DNA of 64,000 nt from Selenomonas sp. F0473. GTDB lineage: Bacteria > Bacillota > Negativicutes > Selenomonadales > Selenomonadaceae. The stretch spans positions 1,955,712 to 2,019,711 of the forward strand of contig NZ_JH992902.1 in assembly GCF_000315545.1 (NCBI RefSeq), in the 5' to 3' direction. Under the pieces are notes generated by a model. It saw only the letters and a list, made by a program, of their open reading frames with translations, did not search any database and was not told where the DNA came from. The position numbers were made by a program, and so were the translations under genes. Below are positions 1 to 9,728 of the stretch, one piece after another; position 1 is the stretch's first letter; each line of letters begins with the position of its first letter.

Positions 1-1
1 A

Positions 2-1111
2 ATCGAAGGGCTGACGCTCGAGGATATCGAAGAGGATGAGCGCATGGAGATGGAGGAGCTGAACCTCCAGCTCAACAACCTCCTGCACAAGATCGGAGAA
101 TACTTTCGCCGGCCGCCGTATCAGCTCGATATCGGCCGCGCCGCGATGATCTACACGGGCGAACGCTACGATATGAACGCATATGAGCACGCGTCCGAAG
201 AGGAAAAGGAGACCTTTTGGCTGCGCTTTTGGGATTTCTTCTTCTTCGACTATCATCTGATCGCGACGGACGAGACGCCCATCGCGCATTACAGCGAGCA
301 GGAATGGGACAAGCTCGACTACGATGAGCGCGAGATCGTACGGGACCTCCTTGCGGCGCGGTTTGCGGTGCTCGCGGTGACCGAGGAGTACGAGGAGCAC
401 ATCGTCTGCCGCGATATCCTGCGCGACGAGGAGGTCGTCCTGCCGCATCCGGACCTCCCGGGACCGCTCGGCAGTACGATCCTGTTTGGACATATCTGCG
501 ACGAGGGCATGATGATGCTCAACTACATCACGTCCATTCCCGCGAGCAAGCGCCTGCAGCGCCGCATCAGCGAGACGATTCACCGCGAGCACCGGCTCTT
601 CCGCATGCAGAAACATGCGGCGGATATGGACGATTTCCTCCTGCGCGAAGCGGCGCTTGTGCGCCATACGATCCATGCGCTCTCTTCGCTTGCGCAGCTC
701 GATGTGCTCCCGCAGCGCGCGCTGCCGCACCGCATAGAGCGGCCGGCTTCCGTATCGGAGCGCTGCAAGGAAGAGGTCGCCGTGCTGCGCGCCGTCGCCG
801 AGAAACTCGGCTTCAGCCGCTATGCGCAGGAACTGATGGCGGGACTTTTCCTCGATTATGCGCATCTCGCGGGCGCGTGGGCGGAGACGCCGGAGGCGCT
901 GACGGCGGTCATTTTCCTCTTTGCGGAGATCAACCGCATCGATCTCACGCATATTACGGAGCTCTACCGAGTGTTCGGCTCGGACAAGAAAACCGTCGGC
1001 GCGGCCGCGGGCCGTATCCGCGAGACGCTCGGCTGCGTCCCGTTTGATCCCCGCTATCTCGGGGAAGAGGGCTTCGTTACGATGCTCTACACTGTGGTGA
1101 ATGGAAAATAA
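2..1111 (+). CDS. Hypothetical protein, 5' end outside the window
   Basis: The reading frame is open to the left edge, so the true N-terminus is probably outside the window. An ATG at 44 with AGAGGA seven bases before it is an alternative start (355 residues). The visible start is acidic (LTLEDIEEDER), followed by an aromatic-rich stretch (RFWDFFFFDYHLI). The rest reads as mostly helical, with a C-terminal third (from about SVSERCKEE) that looks like a separate all-helical domain. No signal peptide, membrane segment or catalytic motif is visible. A small membrane-protein gene follows 32 bases downstream on the same strand. I do not recognise a function. Confidence 0.7.
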   Translation: MEGLTLEDIEEDERMEMEELNLQLNNLLHKIGEYFRRPPYQLDIGRAAMIYTGERYDMNAYEHASEEEKETFWLRFWDFFFFDYHLIATDETPIAHYSEQEWDKLDYDEREIVRDLLAARFAVLAVTEEYEEHIVCRDILRDEEVVLPHPDLPGPLGSTILFGHICDEGMMMLNYITSIPASKRLQRRISETIHREHRLFRMQKHAADMDDFLLREAALVRHTIHALSSLAQLDVLPQRALPHRIERPASVSERCKEEVAVLRAVAEKLGFSRYAQELMAGLFLDYAHLAGAWAETPEALTAVIFLFAEINRIDLTHITELYRVFGSDKKTVGAAAGRIRETLGCVPFDPRYLGEEGFVTMLYTVVNGK

Positions 1112-1143
1112 TCGTATGCCAAAGGGCGGAAAGGAGGTCTGTT

Positions 1144-1497
1144 ATGGAGCAGGATCCCCGTGTGCGGCCGATGAGCCGCGAGGAGAACGCAGCCTATCGG
1201 GGCGTGACGGTCGAGGAGGACGGAGCGGAGGCGCCGCGCGGCGAGGACGGCATATACGGGCGCGCGCAGCGCGGCTCTGTGCGCTATGTCCGCATCGGCG
1301 GCGCGCCGCAGCGCTCTCTCCTAGGGAGTATCGTGTGGGCGGCGATCCTCGCGGCGCTGCTGACATTCGTCATCTTCATCGTGCTGCCCACGATGGCGAT
1401 GGCGATTGTCGGCGTCTGCATCCTCGGCGCGATCGTCGGTCTCGTCGGCAGGAGCCGCGTGCTCGCATGGCTGACGCGCTATTTGTATGGGAGATAG
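1144..1497 (+). CDS. Small membrane protein of unknown function
   Basis: A 117-residue protein. The N-terminal half is charged and glycine-rich, and presumably cytosolic. Two closely spaced hydrophobic segments follow, about residues 62-82 and 84-102 (AAILAALLTFVIFIV, then AMAIVGVCILGAIVGLV). It ends in a basic tail (RSRVLAWLTRYLYGR), as expected for an inner-membrane hairpin. AAAGGAGG at about 1129 gives a well-placed ribosome binding site for the ATG. The next gene's ribosome binding site overlaps this gene's 3' end, so the two are probably cotranscribed and coupled. No family recognised. Confidence 0.7.
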   Translation: MEQDPRVRPMSREENAAYRGVTVEEDGAEAPRGEDGIYGRAQRGSVRYVRIGGAPQRSLLGSIVWAAILAALLTFVIFIVLPTMAMAIVGVCILGAIVGLVGRSRVLAWLTRYLYGR

Positions 1498-1510
1498 GAG
1501 GAAGACGGCT

Positions 1511-2254
1511 GTGAAATCATGTGAAAAATGCGGAACCTCGATGGAGGAAGAGGCGCGGTTCTGCGCGCACTGCGGCGCGGCGCGGGACACGGGAGAAGAG
1601 CGGACGGAGGGAACGGTCCCCGCGCACGGAGAAGACGCGTCTCACGCCGCGCCTGCGGCCGCGGATGAGCAGGCGGAGAAGGATGCGGTACGAAAGGCGC
1701 AGCTGCAATTCATGCCTTACGGCAGTGCGTTGCTCATTATTGTGTCAGTATTTACGCCGTGGGTCTCGCTCGGGCACATGTTCGACGTCACGATAATGGA
1801 CGTCAGCAAGTCGCTCATGCTCGGCATCATTGCGATCGCGTGCGCCGCGGCCTATGCGCTCGCGAAGCGGCGCAGGTACGCCGTCGGACTTGCGATGGCG
1901 CAGAGCTTTGTCCTTTTTGCGGCCGCCGCGTTTTTTAAATATGAGAGCATGATCTCCGAACTCAAACGCGGATTTCTCGGCGCGATGGCGGGGGCGGCGA
2001 TTTCTCTCGACTGGGGCGCGGGCATATTCGTCGGCGGCGCGCTTTGCCTGGCGGTCGACAGCGTCTTTCTCGCGACGGCCGCTGAGGGCGAGCCCTTCCT
2101 GATGAACATCCTCATCGCGCGATGGAAGGAACTCGCGACGGAGAAAGTGAAACTCGCGTCGATTGAGGTTCCCGCGTGGGCGTACTCGATCGTTCTCGCC
2201 GCGTTGCTCTTCCTGTTGTTTTCGCAGTCGAAAGTCAGCCGGATCATGCATTGA
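1511..2254 (+). CDS. Zinc-ribbon membrane protein
   Basis: A 247-residue protein starting at GTG 1511. I prefer this start to the in-frame ATG at 1487 because AGGAGG at 1496-1501 sits correctly for the GTG. The N-terminus holds a zinc-ribbon pair of CxxC motifs (CEKCG and CAHCG) of the type found at the start of many Firmicute membrane proteins. A charged Ala/Glu-rich linker follows, then about five hydrophobic stretches (for example SALLIIVSVFTPWVSL and SIVLAALLFLLF). The start overlaps the previous gene's last codons. Exact role unknown; probably an inner-membrane protein with a cytosolic zinc ribbon. Confidence 0.75.
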   Translation: MKSCEKCGTSMEEEARFCAHCGAARDTGEERTEGTVPAHGEDASHAAPAAADEQAEKDAVRKAQLQFMPYGSALLIIVSVFTPWVSLGHMFDVTIMDVSKSLMLGIIAIACAAAYALAKRRRYAVGLAMAQSFVLFAAAAFFKYESMISELKRGFLGAMAGAAISLDWGAGIFVGGALCLAVDSVFLATAAEGEPFLMNILIARWKELATEKVKLASIEVPAWAYSIVLAALLFLLFSQSKVSRIMH

Positions 2255-2274
2255 GAAAATAGGCCGCGTGGGGC

Positions 2275-2303
2275 TTTACAAAGCTTTCGGCGTATGTTAT
2301 ACT
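2275..2303 (+). promoter_or_regulatory. Sigma-70 promoter of the rimP-nusA-infB operon
   Basis: TTTACA at 2275-2280, a 17-base spacer, and TATACT at 2298-2303. It lies about 130 bases before rimP, with a strong hairpin in between. Confidence 0.65.
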
Positions 2304-2326
2304 CAGATAAATTCATTTAAAACGTG

Positions 2327-2354
2327 GAAAGAGTGGGTGAAAGCCCACTCTTTC
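2327..2354 (+). other. Leader hairpin upstream of rimP
   Basis: A perfect 11-bp stem (2327-2337 with 2344-2354) with a six-base loop lies in the leader. It is not followed by a clean T-run, so it reads as a structured leader element rather than a strong terminator. Confidence 0.55.
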
Positions 2355-2432
2355 ATTCATGTAGGAAAGAAGCAGGGCGGTTTGTCGTCGTGCTTTCTTG
2401 TGCGGCGCGGCCGGGACGGAGAGAGGAATACG

Positions 2433-2882
2433 ATGAACGCAAAGATTGAGGAGCGCGTCGAGGAGATTGTGCGCGGGCTCCTGCCGGCGCAGCCGGAACT
2501 GGAACTCGTCGATGTGGAATATGTGCGCGAACGCGACCGGTACCTGCGCGTTTACATCGACAAGGAGGCCGGCATCGACATCGAGGACTGCCGGACGCTC
2601 AGCGAGCGTCTCGAGGAGATCCTCGACCGCGAGGATTTTATCGCCGACGCCTATATCCTCGAGGTCTCCTCGCCCGGACTCGACCGCGTGCTGCGCAAGC
2701 CGCGGGATTTCGACCGCGAGCGCGGCAAGACCGTCGATGTGACGCTCTATGCGCCGCATGCGGGCAAAAAGAATTTTACGGGCGTGCTCGCGGGACATGA
2801 CGAAACGGCGCTCATACTGGACGGCGATGTGCGCATCCCGATGGAGCAGGTATCGCAGGTGCGCCTGCACGTCGAGTTTTAG
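2433..2882 (+). CDS. rimP: Ribosome maturation factor RimP
   Basis: A 149-residue protein of the usual family length, needed for maturation of the 30S subunit. The N-terminal domain carries the typical ELVDVEYVRERDRYLRVYID strand region and the DCRTLSERLEEILD helix. EVSSPGLDRVL is the family hallmark, and a C-terminal SH3-like barrel follows. I chose ATG 2433, shortly after a GGAGAGAGGA ribosome binding site, over an upstream in-frame start that would add non-homologous sequence. First gene of the rimP-nusA-ylxR-ylxQ-infB-rbfA-nrnA-truB operon. Confidence 0.95.
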   Translation: MNAKIEERVEEIVRGLLPAQPELELVDVEYVRERDRYLRVYIDKEAGIDIEDCRTLSERLEEILDREDFIADAYILEVSSPGLDRVLRKPRDFDRERGKTVDVTLYAPHAGKKNFTGVLAGHDETALILDGDVRIPMEQVSQVRLHVEF

Positions 2883-2896
2883 GGAGGATTTGGGTT

Positions 2897-4033
2897 TTGG
2901 CAAGAAAGATCACAAAGGGGCAGAACGCCGGGAAGGAGTTCCTTCAAACGCTGAAGGAGCTCGCGTACGAAAAGGGGATCGATGAAGAACTCCTCTTCGA
3001 GACCATCGAGGCGGCGCTGATCTCGGCCTATCGGCGCAATTTCGGCTCCGCGCAGAACGTACGGATATCGCTTTCGCGCGAGACGGGCGCATTCCATGTC
3101 TTTGCGATCAAGACGGTGGTAGAGCAGGCGGAGAACGGCATCACGGACATCTCGCTCGCGCAGGCGCGCGCGATGAACCCGGATTATGCGGTCGGCGATG
3201 TGATCGAGATTGAAATGACGCCCGCGAACTTTGGCCGCATCGCCGCGCAGACCGCGAAACAGGTCGTCATGCAGCGCCTGCGCGAGGCGGAGCGCGGCAT
3301 CGTCTACGAGGCCTACATGAACCGCTCCGCCGACATCGTGACGGGCATCGTCCAGCGCGTCGAGGGCCGCAGCGTATACGTCGACATCGGCAAGGCCGAA
3401 GCCGTGCTGATGCCGACCGAGCAGATGCCGACCGAGACATATAACTACGGCGATACCATTCGCGCGTATATCATCGAGGTCAGACGCTCGCCGCGCGGCC
3501 CGCAGATCATGCTCTCGCGGACCCATCCGGGGCTGCTGAAAAAACTGTTTGAACTGCAGGTCCCCGAAATGCAGGAGGGCATCGTCGAGATCAAGGCGAT
3601 TGCGCGCGAGGCGGGCAGCCGCTCGAAGGTCGCGGTCTGCTCTGCGGAGGAGCGCGTCGACCCCATCGGCGCCTGTGTCGGCCCGCATTTCATGCGCGTG
3701 CAGGCGGTCGTCGACGAACTCGCGGGAGAGAAGATCGATATCGTGAAATGGAGCGACGACCCCGCGGCCTATATCGCGAACTCGCTCAACCCGGCGAAGG
3801 TGATCTCGGTCGCCGTGAGCGAGACGGAGAAAATCTCCCGCGTCATCGTGCCGGATTATCAGCTCTCCCTCGCCATCGGCAAGGAGGGGCAGAACGCCCG
3901 CCTTGCGGCAAAGCTGACGGGATGGAAAATAGACATCAAGAGCGAATCTCAGGCGGCGCAGGAAGGGCTGAGTCCCGCAGAGGACGCGCACGAGGCGCCC
4001 GCGGCGCCGGAGCCCGCTGCGGAGGAGGCCTAA
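2897..4033 (+). CDS. nusA: Transcription termination/antitermination factor NusA
   Basis: A 378-residue NusA with a TTG start, 10 bases after AGGGAGG at 2881-2887. Visible order: the N-terminal RNA-polymerase-binding domain (FLQTLKELAYEKGIDEELLFETIE), an S1 domain (VTGIVQRVEGRSVYVDIGKAEAVLM), then two KH domains (PQIMLSRTHPGLLKKLFE and the LAIGKEGQNARLAAKLTG motif). It lacks the long C-terminal extension of the E. coli protein, as is usual in Firmicutes. It binds RNA polymerase and nascent RNA to modulate pausing and termination. Confidence 0.96.
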   Translation: MARKITKGQNAGKEFLQTLKELAYEKGIDEELLFETIEAALISAYRRNFGSAQNVRISLSRETGAFHVFAIKTVVEQAENGITDISLAQARAMNPDYAVGDVIEIEMTPANFGRIAAQTAKQVVMQRLREAERGIVYEAYMNRSADIVTGIVQRVEGRSVYVDIGKAEAVLMPTEQMPTETYNYGDTIRAYIIEVRRSPRGPQIMLSRTHPGLLKKLFELQVPEMQEGIVEIKAIAREAGSRSKVAVCSAEERVDPIGACVGPHFMRVQAVVDELAGEKIDIVKWSDDPAAYIANSLNPAKVISVAVSETEKISRVIVPDYQLSLAIGKEGQNARLAAKLTGWKIDIKSESQAAQEGLSPAEDAHEAPAAPEPAAEEA

Positions 4034-4036
4034 GCG

Positions 4037-4309
4037 GTGCCGGCGGAACGGCCCGAGCGGCTGTGCGTCGGCTGCCGGGAGAAGCATCCGAAGGCAGAAC
4101 TCCTGCGTATTGTGCGCAGTCCGGCGGGTGAAATTTCCGTCGACGCGACGGGTAAGAGCCCGGGGCGCGGGGCGTATCTCTGCCCCCGCGCGGAATGCCT
4201 CCGGGCCGCGCGCAGGCATAACGGCCTTGCGTGGTCGTTCAAGGGGCGGGTCGCACCCGCCGTCTACGACGCCCTTGCCGAAGCGCTGCGGGCGCGTGCG
4301 GAGGACTAG
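4037..4309 (+). CDS. ylxR: YlxR/RnpM family RNA-binding protein
   Basis: A 90-residue basic protein starting at GTG 4037, just after the nusA stop. The hallmark RLCVGCREKHPKAELLRIV at the N-terminus and the GRGAYLCPRAECL motif identify the YlxR family. The family sits between nusA and infB in most Firmicutes, and the B. subtilis member has been linked to RNase P function (RnpM). Expected to act in the cytosol on RNA. Confidence 0.9.
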   Translation: MPAERPERLCVGCREKHPKAELLRIVRSPAGEISVDATGKSPGRGAYLCPRAECLRAARRHNGLAWSFKGRVAPAVYDALAEALRARAED

Positions 4310-4312
4310 CGT

Positions 4313-4645
4313 ATGGACGCGCGGATGGAGAGCCGCATAGAGAATTTGCTGAGCATGGCGGCGCGCGCGCGGCGGATCGTCTCGGGCGCATTCATGGCGG
4401 AGGAAACGCTGCGCAAGGGGCGGGGGAAATACCTCCTTCTCGCCGCGGATGCGGCGGAAGAGACGAAGCGTAAATTTTTGGACATGGCCGAGCGGGACCG
4501 TGTCCCCCATGTGGAACTGATGACAACGGAACGGCTGGGACGGTGCCTCGGCAAAGAGTACCGCGCGGTTGCCGTACTGATAGATAGCGGGTTTGCAGAG
4601 AGGCTCGGCGCCTACCTGCATGAAATATCGACGGGGGTGGATTGA
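4313..4645 (+). CDS. ylxQ: L7Ae-like ribosomal protein, YlxQ family
   Basis: A 110-residue protein. [38 protein letters not shown] matches the L7Ae/L30e-like fold: an RNA-binding loop followed by the [14 protein letters not shown] strand-helix. Such proteins bind kink-turn RNA. It sits between ylxR and infB as in other Firmicutes; its stop overlaps the infB ATG, implying translational coupling. Confidence 0.88.
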   Translation: MDARMESRIENLLSMAARARRIVSGAFMAEETLRKGRGKYLLLAADAAEETKRKFLDMAERDRVPHVELMTTERLGRCLGKEYRAVAVLIDSGFAERLGAYLHEISTGVD

Positions 4646-7155
4646 TGTCGGAATCGAAATACAGAATCACCGATTTGGCAAAGGAATTCAAGACGGACAA
4701 AAATACCATTATTGATATCCTAAAGAGCAAGAACTACAAAGTAAAGAACATGTTCAGTGCGGTCGGTGAGGAAGAGCGCGCCGTTGTGAAGACGGAGCTT
4801 AGCCGCGTGGCGAAACCTGTGCGGAAGGAGTCCCTGCAGAGCAAAGCCCCCGCTCCGCAGCAGGAGCGCCCCGCGAGAAAGGAACCGCGCGCCCGTGCCG
4901 CGGCGGACAAGGCGGAGACGTCCGCATCCGAGACGGAGCGGCAGGTGCTGCGCGCGCGCACGAAGGCGCCGGGCGTCGTAATCGTGCGTGAGGCGCCGGC
5001 CAAGACGCGCGCGGAGGGCGCCGGACGTTCCGCGCGCGGCGCTGCCGGGAGGGCGGCGGGCGGCCGCACCGCGGGCGGCAGAATATCCGCCGCGGCAATC
5101 CCCGCGCCGCCGCCCTCGGAGAGCCGCGAGACCGGCCGTCGGCGCGGCGGCCGCGGCGGCGAGAATGCGGGCGGCGGAGACCGCGGCCGCGGCGGGCGCG
5201 GCGGCGCGCGCCGTGACCGCGAGGAGCGGACGGATCTGTCCCGGGCAGGGCGCGGCGGATCGCGCAAACAGCGCAAGGGCCGCACGCAGGCGGCGCCCGC
5301 GCCGAAGGTGGAGATCGCGCGCCCCAAGCACATTAAGCTGCCGGAGACGATTGCCGTCAAGGATCTCGCGTCCAAGATGAGCTATACGGCGTCCGACATC
5401 ATCAAGAAACTCCTTCTCATGGGCGTCATGGCGAGCATCAATCAGGAGATCGACTTCGACACCGCAACGCTTGTCGCCGCCGAGTTCGGCGTAACGACCG
5501 AGGAACTGCCGCCGGATGTCGATCCGACGCTGATCCCCGAGATCGTCGACGATCCCAAGACGCTCAAAGAGCGTCCGCCCGTCGTCACCGTCATGGGACA
5601 CGTCGACCACGGCAAGACCTCCCTGCTCGACGCCATCCGCAACACGTCCGTCAGCACGCACGAGGCGGGCGGCATCACGCAGCACATCGGCGCGTATCAG
5701 GTCGTCTGCAAAGGCAAGAAGATCGTCTTTCTCGACACGCCGGGACACGAGGCGTTCACGGCGATGCGTGCGCGCGGCGCACAGATCACGGACGTGGCGA
5801 TTCTCGTCGTCGCGGCGGACGACGGCGTCATGCCGCAGACTGTCGAGGCGATCGACCATGCGAAGTCGGCGAACGTGCCCATCATCATCGCCATCAATAA
5901 GGTCGATAAGCCGGGCGCCAACCCCGAGCGCGTCAAGCAGGAACTCATGGAGTACGGCCTCGTCGCCGAGGAATACGGCGGCGAGACGATCATGGTGCCC
6001 GTTTCCGCAAAGCAGCGCACGGGCATCGACGACCTCCTCGAGAACATCCTGCTCGTCGCCGAGGTTGAGGAGCTGAAGGCCAACCCGAACCGAGAGGCAC
6101 GCGGCGTCATCATCGAGGCGAAACTCGACAAGGGACGGGGCTCTGTCGCAACCGTGCTCGTGCAGAGCGGCACGCTGCGCATCGGCGACTCCATCGTCGT
6201 CGGCACGGCGTACGGCCATGTGCGCGCGATGATCAACGACCGCGGGGACAGCGTCAAGAAGGCGGGACCCTCCATGCCGGTCGAGATTTTGGGCCTCAAC
6301 GACGTGCCGTCGGCGGGCGACATCCTCGCCGCCGTCGATGAGAAACAGGCGCGCTCCATCGCGGAGGCGCGCCTCGGCAACCAGCGCCGCGACCTCATCA
6401 AGTCCAAGAGCGTCACGCTTGACGCGCTCTTTAGCCAGATCCGGCAGGGCGATATCAAGGACCTCAACATCGTCGTCAAGGCCGACGTGCAGGGCTCCGT
6501 CGAGGCGCTGAACAGCGCGCTTCTCGGCCTTAACAAGAACGACGAGGTGCGCGTCAACATCGTCCACTCGGGCGTCGGCGCGGTCAGCGAGTCCGACATC
6601 ATGCTCGCGACGGCGTCGAAGGCGATTGTCATCGCGTTCAACGTCCGGCCGGATGCGAATGCGCGCCGTCTTGCGGACACCGAGGATATCGACATCCGCA
6701 CCTACCGCGTCATCTACGACGCGCTGAACGACGTCAAGGACGCCATGAGCGGCATGCTCAAACCGAAATACAAAGAGGTCGTTCAGGGGCGCGTCGAGAT
6801 TCGTCAAGTCATGCGGTTCTCCAAGGCGCTCGTCGCGGGTTCCTACGTCCTGGAAGGAAAGATTTTCAACAACTCCAGGATTCGCATCCTGCGCGACAAC
6901 GTCGAGCTGTTTGACGGGGAGATCGATTCGCTGCGCAGGTTCAAGGACGAGGTGAAGGAAGTCGCCGCAGGGTATGAGTGCGGCATCTCCATCGTCGAGT
7001 ACAAAGATTTTCAAGAGGGCGACATCATCGAGGCATACACGATGGAGGAGATTGAGACCTCCATCGCGGAGGCGAATAAGGCTGCCGAGGAAAAACGCGA
7101 GGCGCAGGCGGCCGCCGCGGCCAAAGCGGAGACTGCGGCTGAGGAAGAGGAGTAG
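4645..7155 (+). CDS. infB: Translation initiation factor IF-2
   Basis: An 836-residue GTPase that brings initiator tRNA to the 30S subunit. Order: N-terminal IF2_N domain ([22 protein letters not shown]), a long low-complexity Arg/Gly/Ala linker (about residues 90-220, with RGGRGG-type repeats), a second IF2_N ([19 protein letters not shown]), and the G domain with [22 protein letters not shown] and SAKQ. Domain II and the C-terminal fMet-tRNA-binding domains follow. ATG 4645 overlaps the ylxQ stop; a TTG three bases earlier is the only nearby alternative. Confidence 0.97.
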   Translation: MSESKYRITDLAKEFKTDKNTIIDILKSKNYKVKNMFSAVGEEERAVVKTELSRVAKPVRKESLQSKAPAPQQERPARKEPRARAAADKAETSASETERQVLRARTKAPGVVIVREAPAKTRAEGAGRSARGAAGRAAGGRTAGGRISAAAIPAPPPSESRETGRRRGGRGGENAGGGDRGRGGRGGARRDREERTDLSRAGRGGSRKQRKGRTQAAPAPKVEIARPKHIKLPETIAVKDLASKMSYTASDIIKKLLLMGVMASINQEIDFDTATLVAAEFGVTTEELPPDVDPTLIPEIVDDPKTLKERPPVVTVMGHVDHGKTSLLDAIRNTSVSTHEAGGITQHIGAYQVVCKGKKIVFLDTPGHEAFTAMRARGAQITDVAILVVAADDGVMPQTVEAIDHAKSANVPIIIAINKVDKPGANPERVKQELMEYGLVAEEYGGETIMVPVSAKQRTGIDDLLENILLVAEVEELKANPNREARGVIIEAKLDKGRGSVATVLVQSGTLRIGDSIVVGTAYGHVRAMINDRGDSVKKAGPSMPVEILGLNDVPSAGDILAAVDEKQARSIAEARLGNQRRDLIKSKSVTLDALFSQIRQGDIKDLNIVVKADVQGSVEALNSALLGLNKNDEVRVNIVHSGVGAVSESDIMLATASKAIVIAFNVRPDANARRLADTEDIDIRTYRVIYDALNDVKDAMSGMLKPKYKEVVQGRVEIRQVMRFSKALVAGSYVLEGKIFNNSRIRILRDNVELFDGEIDSLRRFKDEVKEVAAGYECGISIVEYKDFQEGDIIEAYTMEEIETSIAEANKAAEEKREAQAAAAAKAETAAEEEE

Positions 7156-7173
7156 AGAGAGGAGCGTGACGGC

Positions 7174-7548
7174 TTGAGCAAGGTTCGCGTTGAAAAAGTC
7201 CGGGAACTGATGAAACAGGAGATCAGCGACATTATCCTGCATGATTTGAAGGATCCGCGCATCGGCTTCGTGACCGTCACATCCGTCTCCTGCACGGAGG
7301 ATCTCCGCGAGGCGAAGATCTACGTCAGCGTCATGGGCGACGAGCAGAGCGTTCGGGATACCCTCGCGGGGCTCGGCCACGCGCTCGGATTCGTCCGCCG
7401 CGAGATCGGCAGGCGCATCCGCCTGCGCTTTACCCCCGAGATCAGCTTTGCCCTCGATACCTCGCTGGAGTACAGCGACCGTATCCGGCGCATTCTGGAC
7501 ACGATTCACGATGAGAAAGACGCGGACGCGCGGGAGGAGAGCCGATGA
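7174..7548 (+). CDS. rbfA: 30S ribosome-binding factor RbfA
   Basis: A 124-residue protein with a TTG start shortly after GAGAGGAG (about 7156-7163). The family signature is present: an N-terminal helix ending in ISDIILHDLKDPRIGFVTVT, then LREAKIYVSVMG, and a C-terminal LRFTPEISFALDTSLEYSDRI. A KH-fold factor that binds 16S rRNA during 30S maturation and cold adaptation. It follows infB as in most bacteria, and its stop overlaps the nrnA ATG. Confidence 0.95.
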   Translation: MSKVRVEKVRELMKQEISDIILHDLKDPRIGFVTVTSVSCTEDLREAKIYVSVMGDEQSVRDTLAGLGHALGFVRREIGRRIRLRFTPEISFALDTSLEYSDRIRRILDTIHDEKDADAREESR

Positions 7549-8492
7549 AAATCAATTTGACCGAAGCGGCGCGTCTCCTGCATGAGGCGCAGACCGTCAT
7601 CCTGACGTCCCATATCCGCCCCGACGGAGACTCCGTCGGCTCGACCCTCGGGCTGATGCATTTCCTCCGCGGTATCGGCAAGGACGCGCGCGTCATGATC
7701 GACGACGAGATCCCGCGGATCTTTCGCGTTTTGCCGGGGATCGACCGTATCGAGCGCCCCGCGGAGGGGCGGCGTTATGCCGCCGACCTCCTCGTCGTCT
7801 GCGACGTCGAGATGAAACGCACGGGGGCGGTCGTGCCGTCGGTCGACGCGGCGCGTGTGCTCAACATCGACCACCATGTGACGAACGACGAGGCAGCGGA
7901 GTACCTCTATCTCGACCCGAGCCGCGCGGCGACCTGCGAGATCATGTGCGAGCTCATCCGCGCGATGGGCGGGACGATCTCGCTCGACGCAGCGACCTGC
8001 CTCTACACGGGCATCGCGACGGATACGGGATTCTTCCGGTTCTCCAACACGACCCCGCATACCATGCACACGGCGGCGGAGCTCATTGAGATAGGGGTAA
8101 AACCCAACGTCATCGCCGTCGCGATGGAGATGAAATCCTACGACGAGGTCATGGCGCAGGTGCGCGCGATTGAGAGCCTCGAGATGTTCTGCGACGGCAG
8201 GGTCGCCGCGGTCTTTATCGACGAGGCGCGCGCACGCGAGGTGAAGACGACCGAGGGACTGCTCGACAGCCTGCGCGTCATCGAGGGCACGCAGATCGTG
8301 TTCTTCATGAAATGGCTGGAGCCCGACACCTACCGCGTCAGCATGCGGTCAAAGGGCGTGAACGTCTCGCGCATCGCGCAGACCTTTGACGGCGGCGGAC
8401 ATATCCGCGCGGCGGGCTGCACCCTGCACGCGCCGTTTGACGAGGCGCGCAGGATGATCCTCGCCGCCATAGGGAAGGAATTAAACGCATAA
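7545..8492 (+). CDS. nrnA: DHH-family phosphoesterase, NrnA-like nanoRNase / pAp phosphatase
   Basis: A 315-residue protein with DHH-phosphoesterase motifs in order: SHIRPDGDSVGST (metal ligands), a VCDVE motif, DHHVTND (the DHH motif) and an ATDTGFF segment. A C-terminal DHHA1 domain has the FDGGGHIRAAG glycine motif. The length matches NrnA, which degrades 2-5 nt RNA and hydrolyses pAp to AMP. The ATG overlaps the rbfA stop; rbfA-nrnA-truB is a common Firmicute arrangement. Confidence 0.92.
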   Translation: MKINLTEAARLLHEAQTVILTSHIRPDGDSVGSTLGLMHFLRGIGKDARVMIDDEIPRIFRVLPGIDRIERPAEGRRYAADLLVVCDVEMKRTGAVVPSVDAARVLNIDHHVTNDEAAEYLYLDPSRAATCEIMCELIRAMGGTISLDAATCLYTGIATDTGFFRFSNTTPHTMHTAAELIEIGVKPNVIAVAMEMKSYDEVMAQVRAIESLEMFCDGRVAAVFIDEARAREVKTTEGLLDSLRVIEGTQIVFFMKWLEPDTYRVSMRSKGVNVSRIAQTFDGGGHIRAAGCTLHAPFDEARRMILAAIGKELNA

Positions 8493-8493
8493 C

Positions 8494-9372
8494 ATGGACG
8501 GATTCGTCAACGTATTGAAATCGCCGGGACTGTCGTCGCACGATGTCATCGATATCGTGCGGCGTCTTTTTAAGCAAAAACGCGCGGGACACGCGGGCAC
8601 CCTCGACCCCGCGGCGGCGGGCGTTCTCCCCGTCGCGCTCGGACGCGCGGCGCGCCTCATCGAGTATCTTGAGGGCGCGGATAAATCCTACCGCGCGGAG
8701 ATCTCCTTCGGATGCGCGACCGATACGGGGGACGTCTACGGCGCGGTGACGGAACGCCTTTCATCGTTTGATTTCCCGTCCGAGGAAGAAGTGCGCGCCG
8801 CGCTTGCGCGCTTTGTCGGCGTCATAGAGCAGCGACCGCCCGCGCATTCCGCGATTAAGATCGGCGGCCGGAGAGCCTATGATCTCGTACGCCGCGGGCG
8901 CACGGTTGACATGCCCGTGCGCCGCGTGGAGATTCGGGGGATTTCGCTCCTTCGATATGACGCGGCGCAGCGCGGTATCCTCATCGATGTGGACTGCGGC
9001 AAGGGGACATACGTCCGCACCCTCTGTGCGGACATCGGCGCGGCGCTCGGACTGCCCGCCCTGATGCGGTTCCTTCTGCGTACCCGCGTCGGCGCGTTCT
9101 CGGTCCGGGACGCCGATACGATCGAAGAACTCGCGGATGCCCGTGCGGCGGCGCTCCGCGCACCCGACGCCGTCCTCTCCCATATCCCGCGTTACGACCT
9201 CGACGCCGCGCGGGTCAAGGCGTTCTACAGCGGCCTCCCCACCGGGGAGCGCCGCCTACCGCTCGCGGAGGGCGTCTACCGCGTTTACGGCGGAGACATA
9301 TTCCTCGGCGTCGGGCGCTATGATGCGCAGACGCAGGAGATGCGCCCGGAGAAAACCTTTCCGCCGATATGA
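8494..9372 (+). CDS. truB: tRNA pseudouridine(55) synthase TruB
   Basis: A 292-residue enzyme that makes pseudouridine 55 in the tRNA T-loop. Motifs: NVLKSPGLSSHDVI at the N-terminus, the catalytic-Asp motif GHAGTLDPAAAGVLPVALG, RPPAHSAIKIGGRRAYDLVR, and GTYVRTLCADIGAALG. A PUA-like C-terminal tail follows. ribF, which usually comes next in Firmicutes, is absent; a terminator follows instead. Confidence 0.95.
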   Translation: MDGFVNVLKSPGLSSHDVIDIVRRLFKQKRAGHAGTLDPAAAGVLPVALGRAARLIEYLEGADKSYRAEISFGCATDTGDVYGAVTERLSSFDFPSEEEVRAALARFVGVIEQRPPAHSAIKIGGRRAYDLVRRGRTVDMPVRRVEIRGISLLRYDAAQRGILIDVDCGKGTYVRTLCADIGAALGLPALMRFLLRTRVGAFSVRDADTIEELADARAAALRAPDAVLSHIPRYDLDAARVKAFYSGLPTGERRLPLAEGVYRVYGGDIFLGVGRYDAQTQEMRPEKTFPPI

Positions 9373-9503
9373 CGGGGAGTGCGTACCCGCGCTCGGACGA
9401 TGCCCCGCGTAAAGACCCGCGCAGGCGCGGGCTCTATCGAGCCGCATTGTGCGAATGCCGCCGGGCTCTGCCTCGTCATGGCGGCATATTTTCTGCGGCA
9501 GGT

Positions 9504-9541
9504 GCCTTCCCAATATGATTGATATTGGGAAGGCGTTTTTT
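9504..9541 (+). terminator. Rho-independent terminator of the rimP-truB operon
   Basis: A perfect 13-bp stem (9504-9516 with 9522-9534), a five-base loop and a T-run to 9541. The stretch 9373-9503 before it holds only a GC-rich hairpin (9416-9431) and no convincing gene. Confidence 0.92.
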
Positions 9542-9663
9542 ATTTAAAGATATCCGAAACCGCCCCGATAAGAGATTATCTTTTCCTTAAATATTTCTCC
9601 CGCGAATGCCCGCAGCCGCCGTCATTACTGGGAGACGAATATTATTAGGACTTTTGTGTCTGA

Positions 9664-9692
9664 TTGTTGTATCGTGAGAATTATTGTAAAAT
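9664..9692 (+). promoter_or_regulatory. Putative promoter of the former TpsB/CdiA locus
   Basis: TTGTTG at 9664-9669, a 17-base spacer and TAAAAT at 9687-9692, in an AT-rich stretch about 37 bases before the TpsB-stub ATG. Nothing else is visible between 9542 and 9663. Confidence 0.5.
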
Positions 9693-9728
9693 AGAAAAGT
9701 AATATAGAGTCGAATGAGAGGAACCCAT

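Noticed and set aside
4720..7509. A 929-codon open frame on the minus strand opposite infB
   Set aside because: It is a mirror of a GC-rich gene with strong third-position bias. The plus strand encodes unmistakable IF-2; the minus product is Arg/Ala/Leu/Asp-rich without domains.
9373..9503. A remnant of ribF after truB
   Set aside because: No frame in this stretch shows RibF-like sequence; only a GC hairpin is visible.
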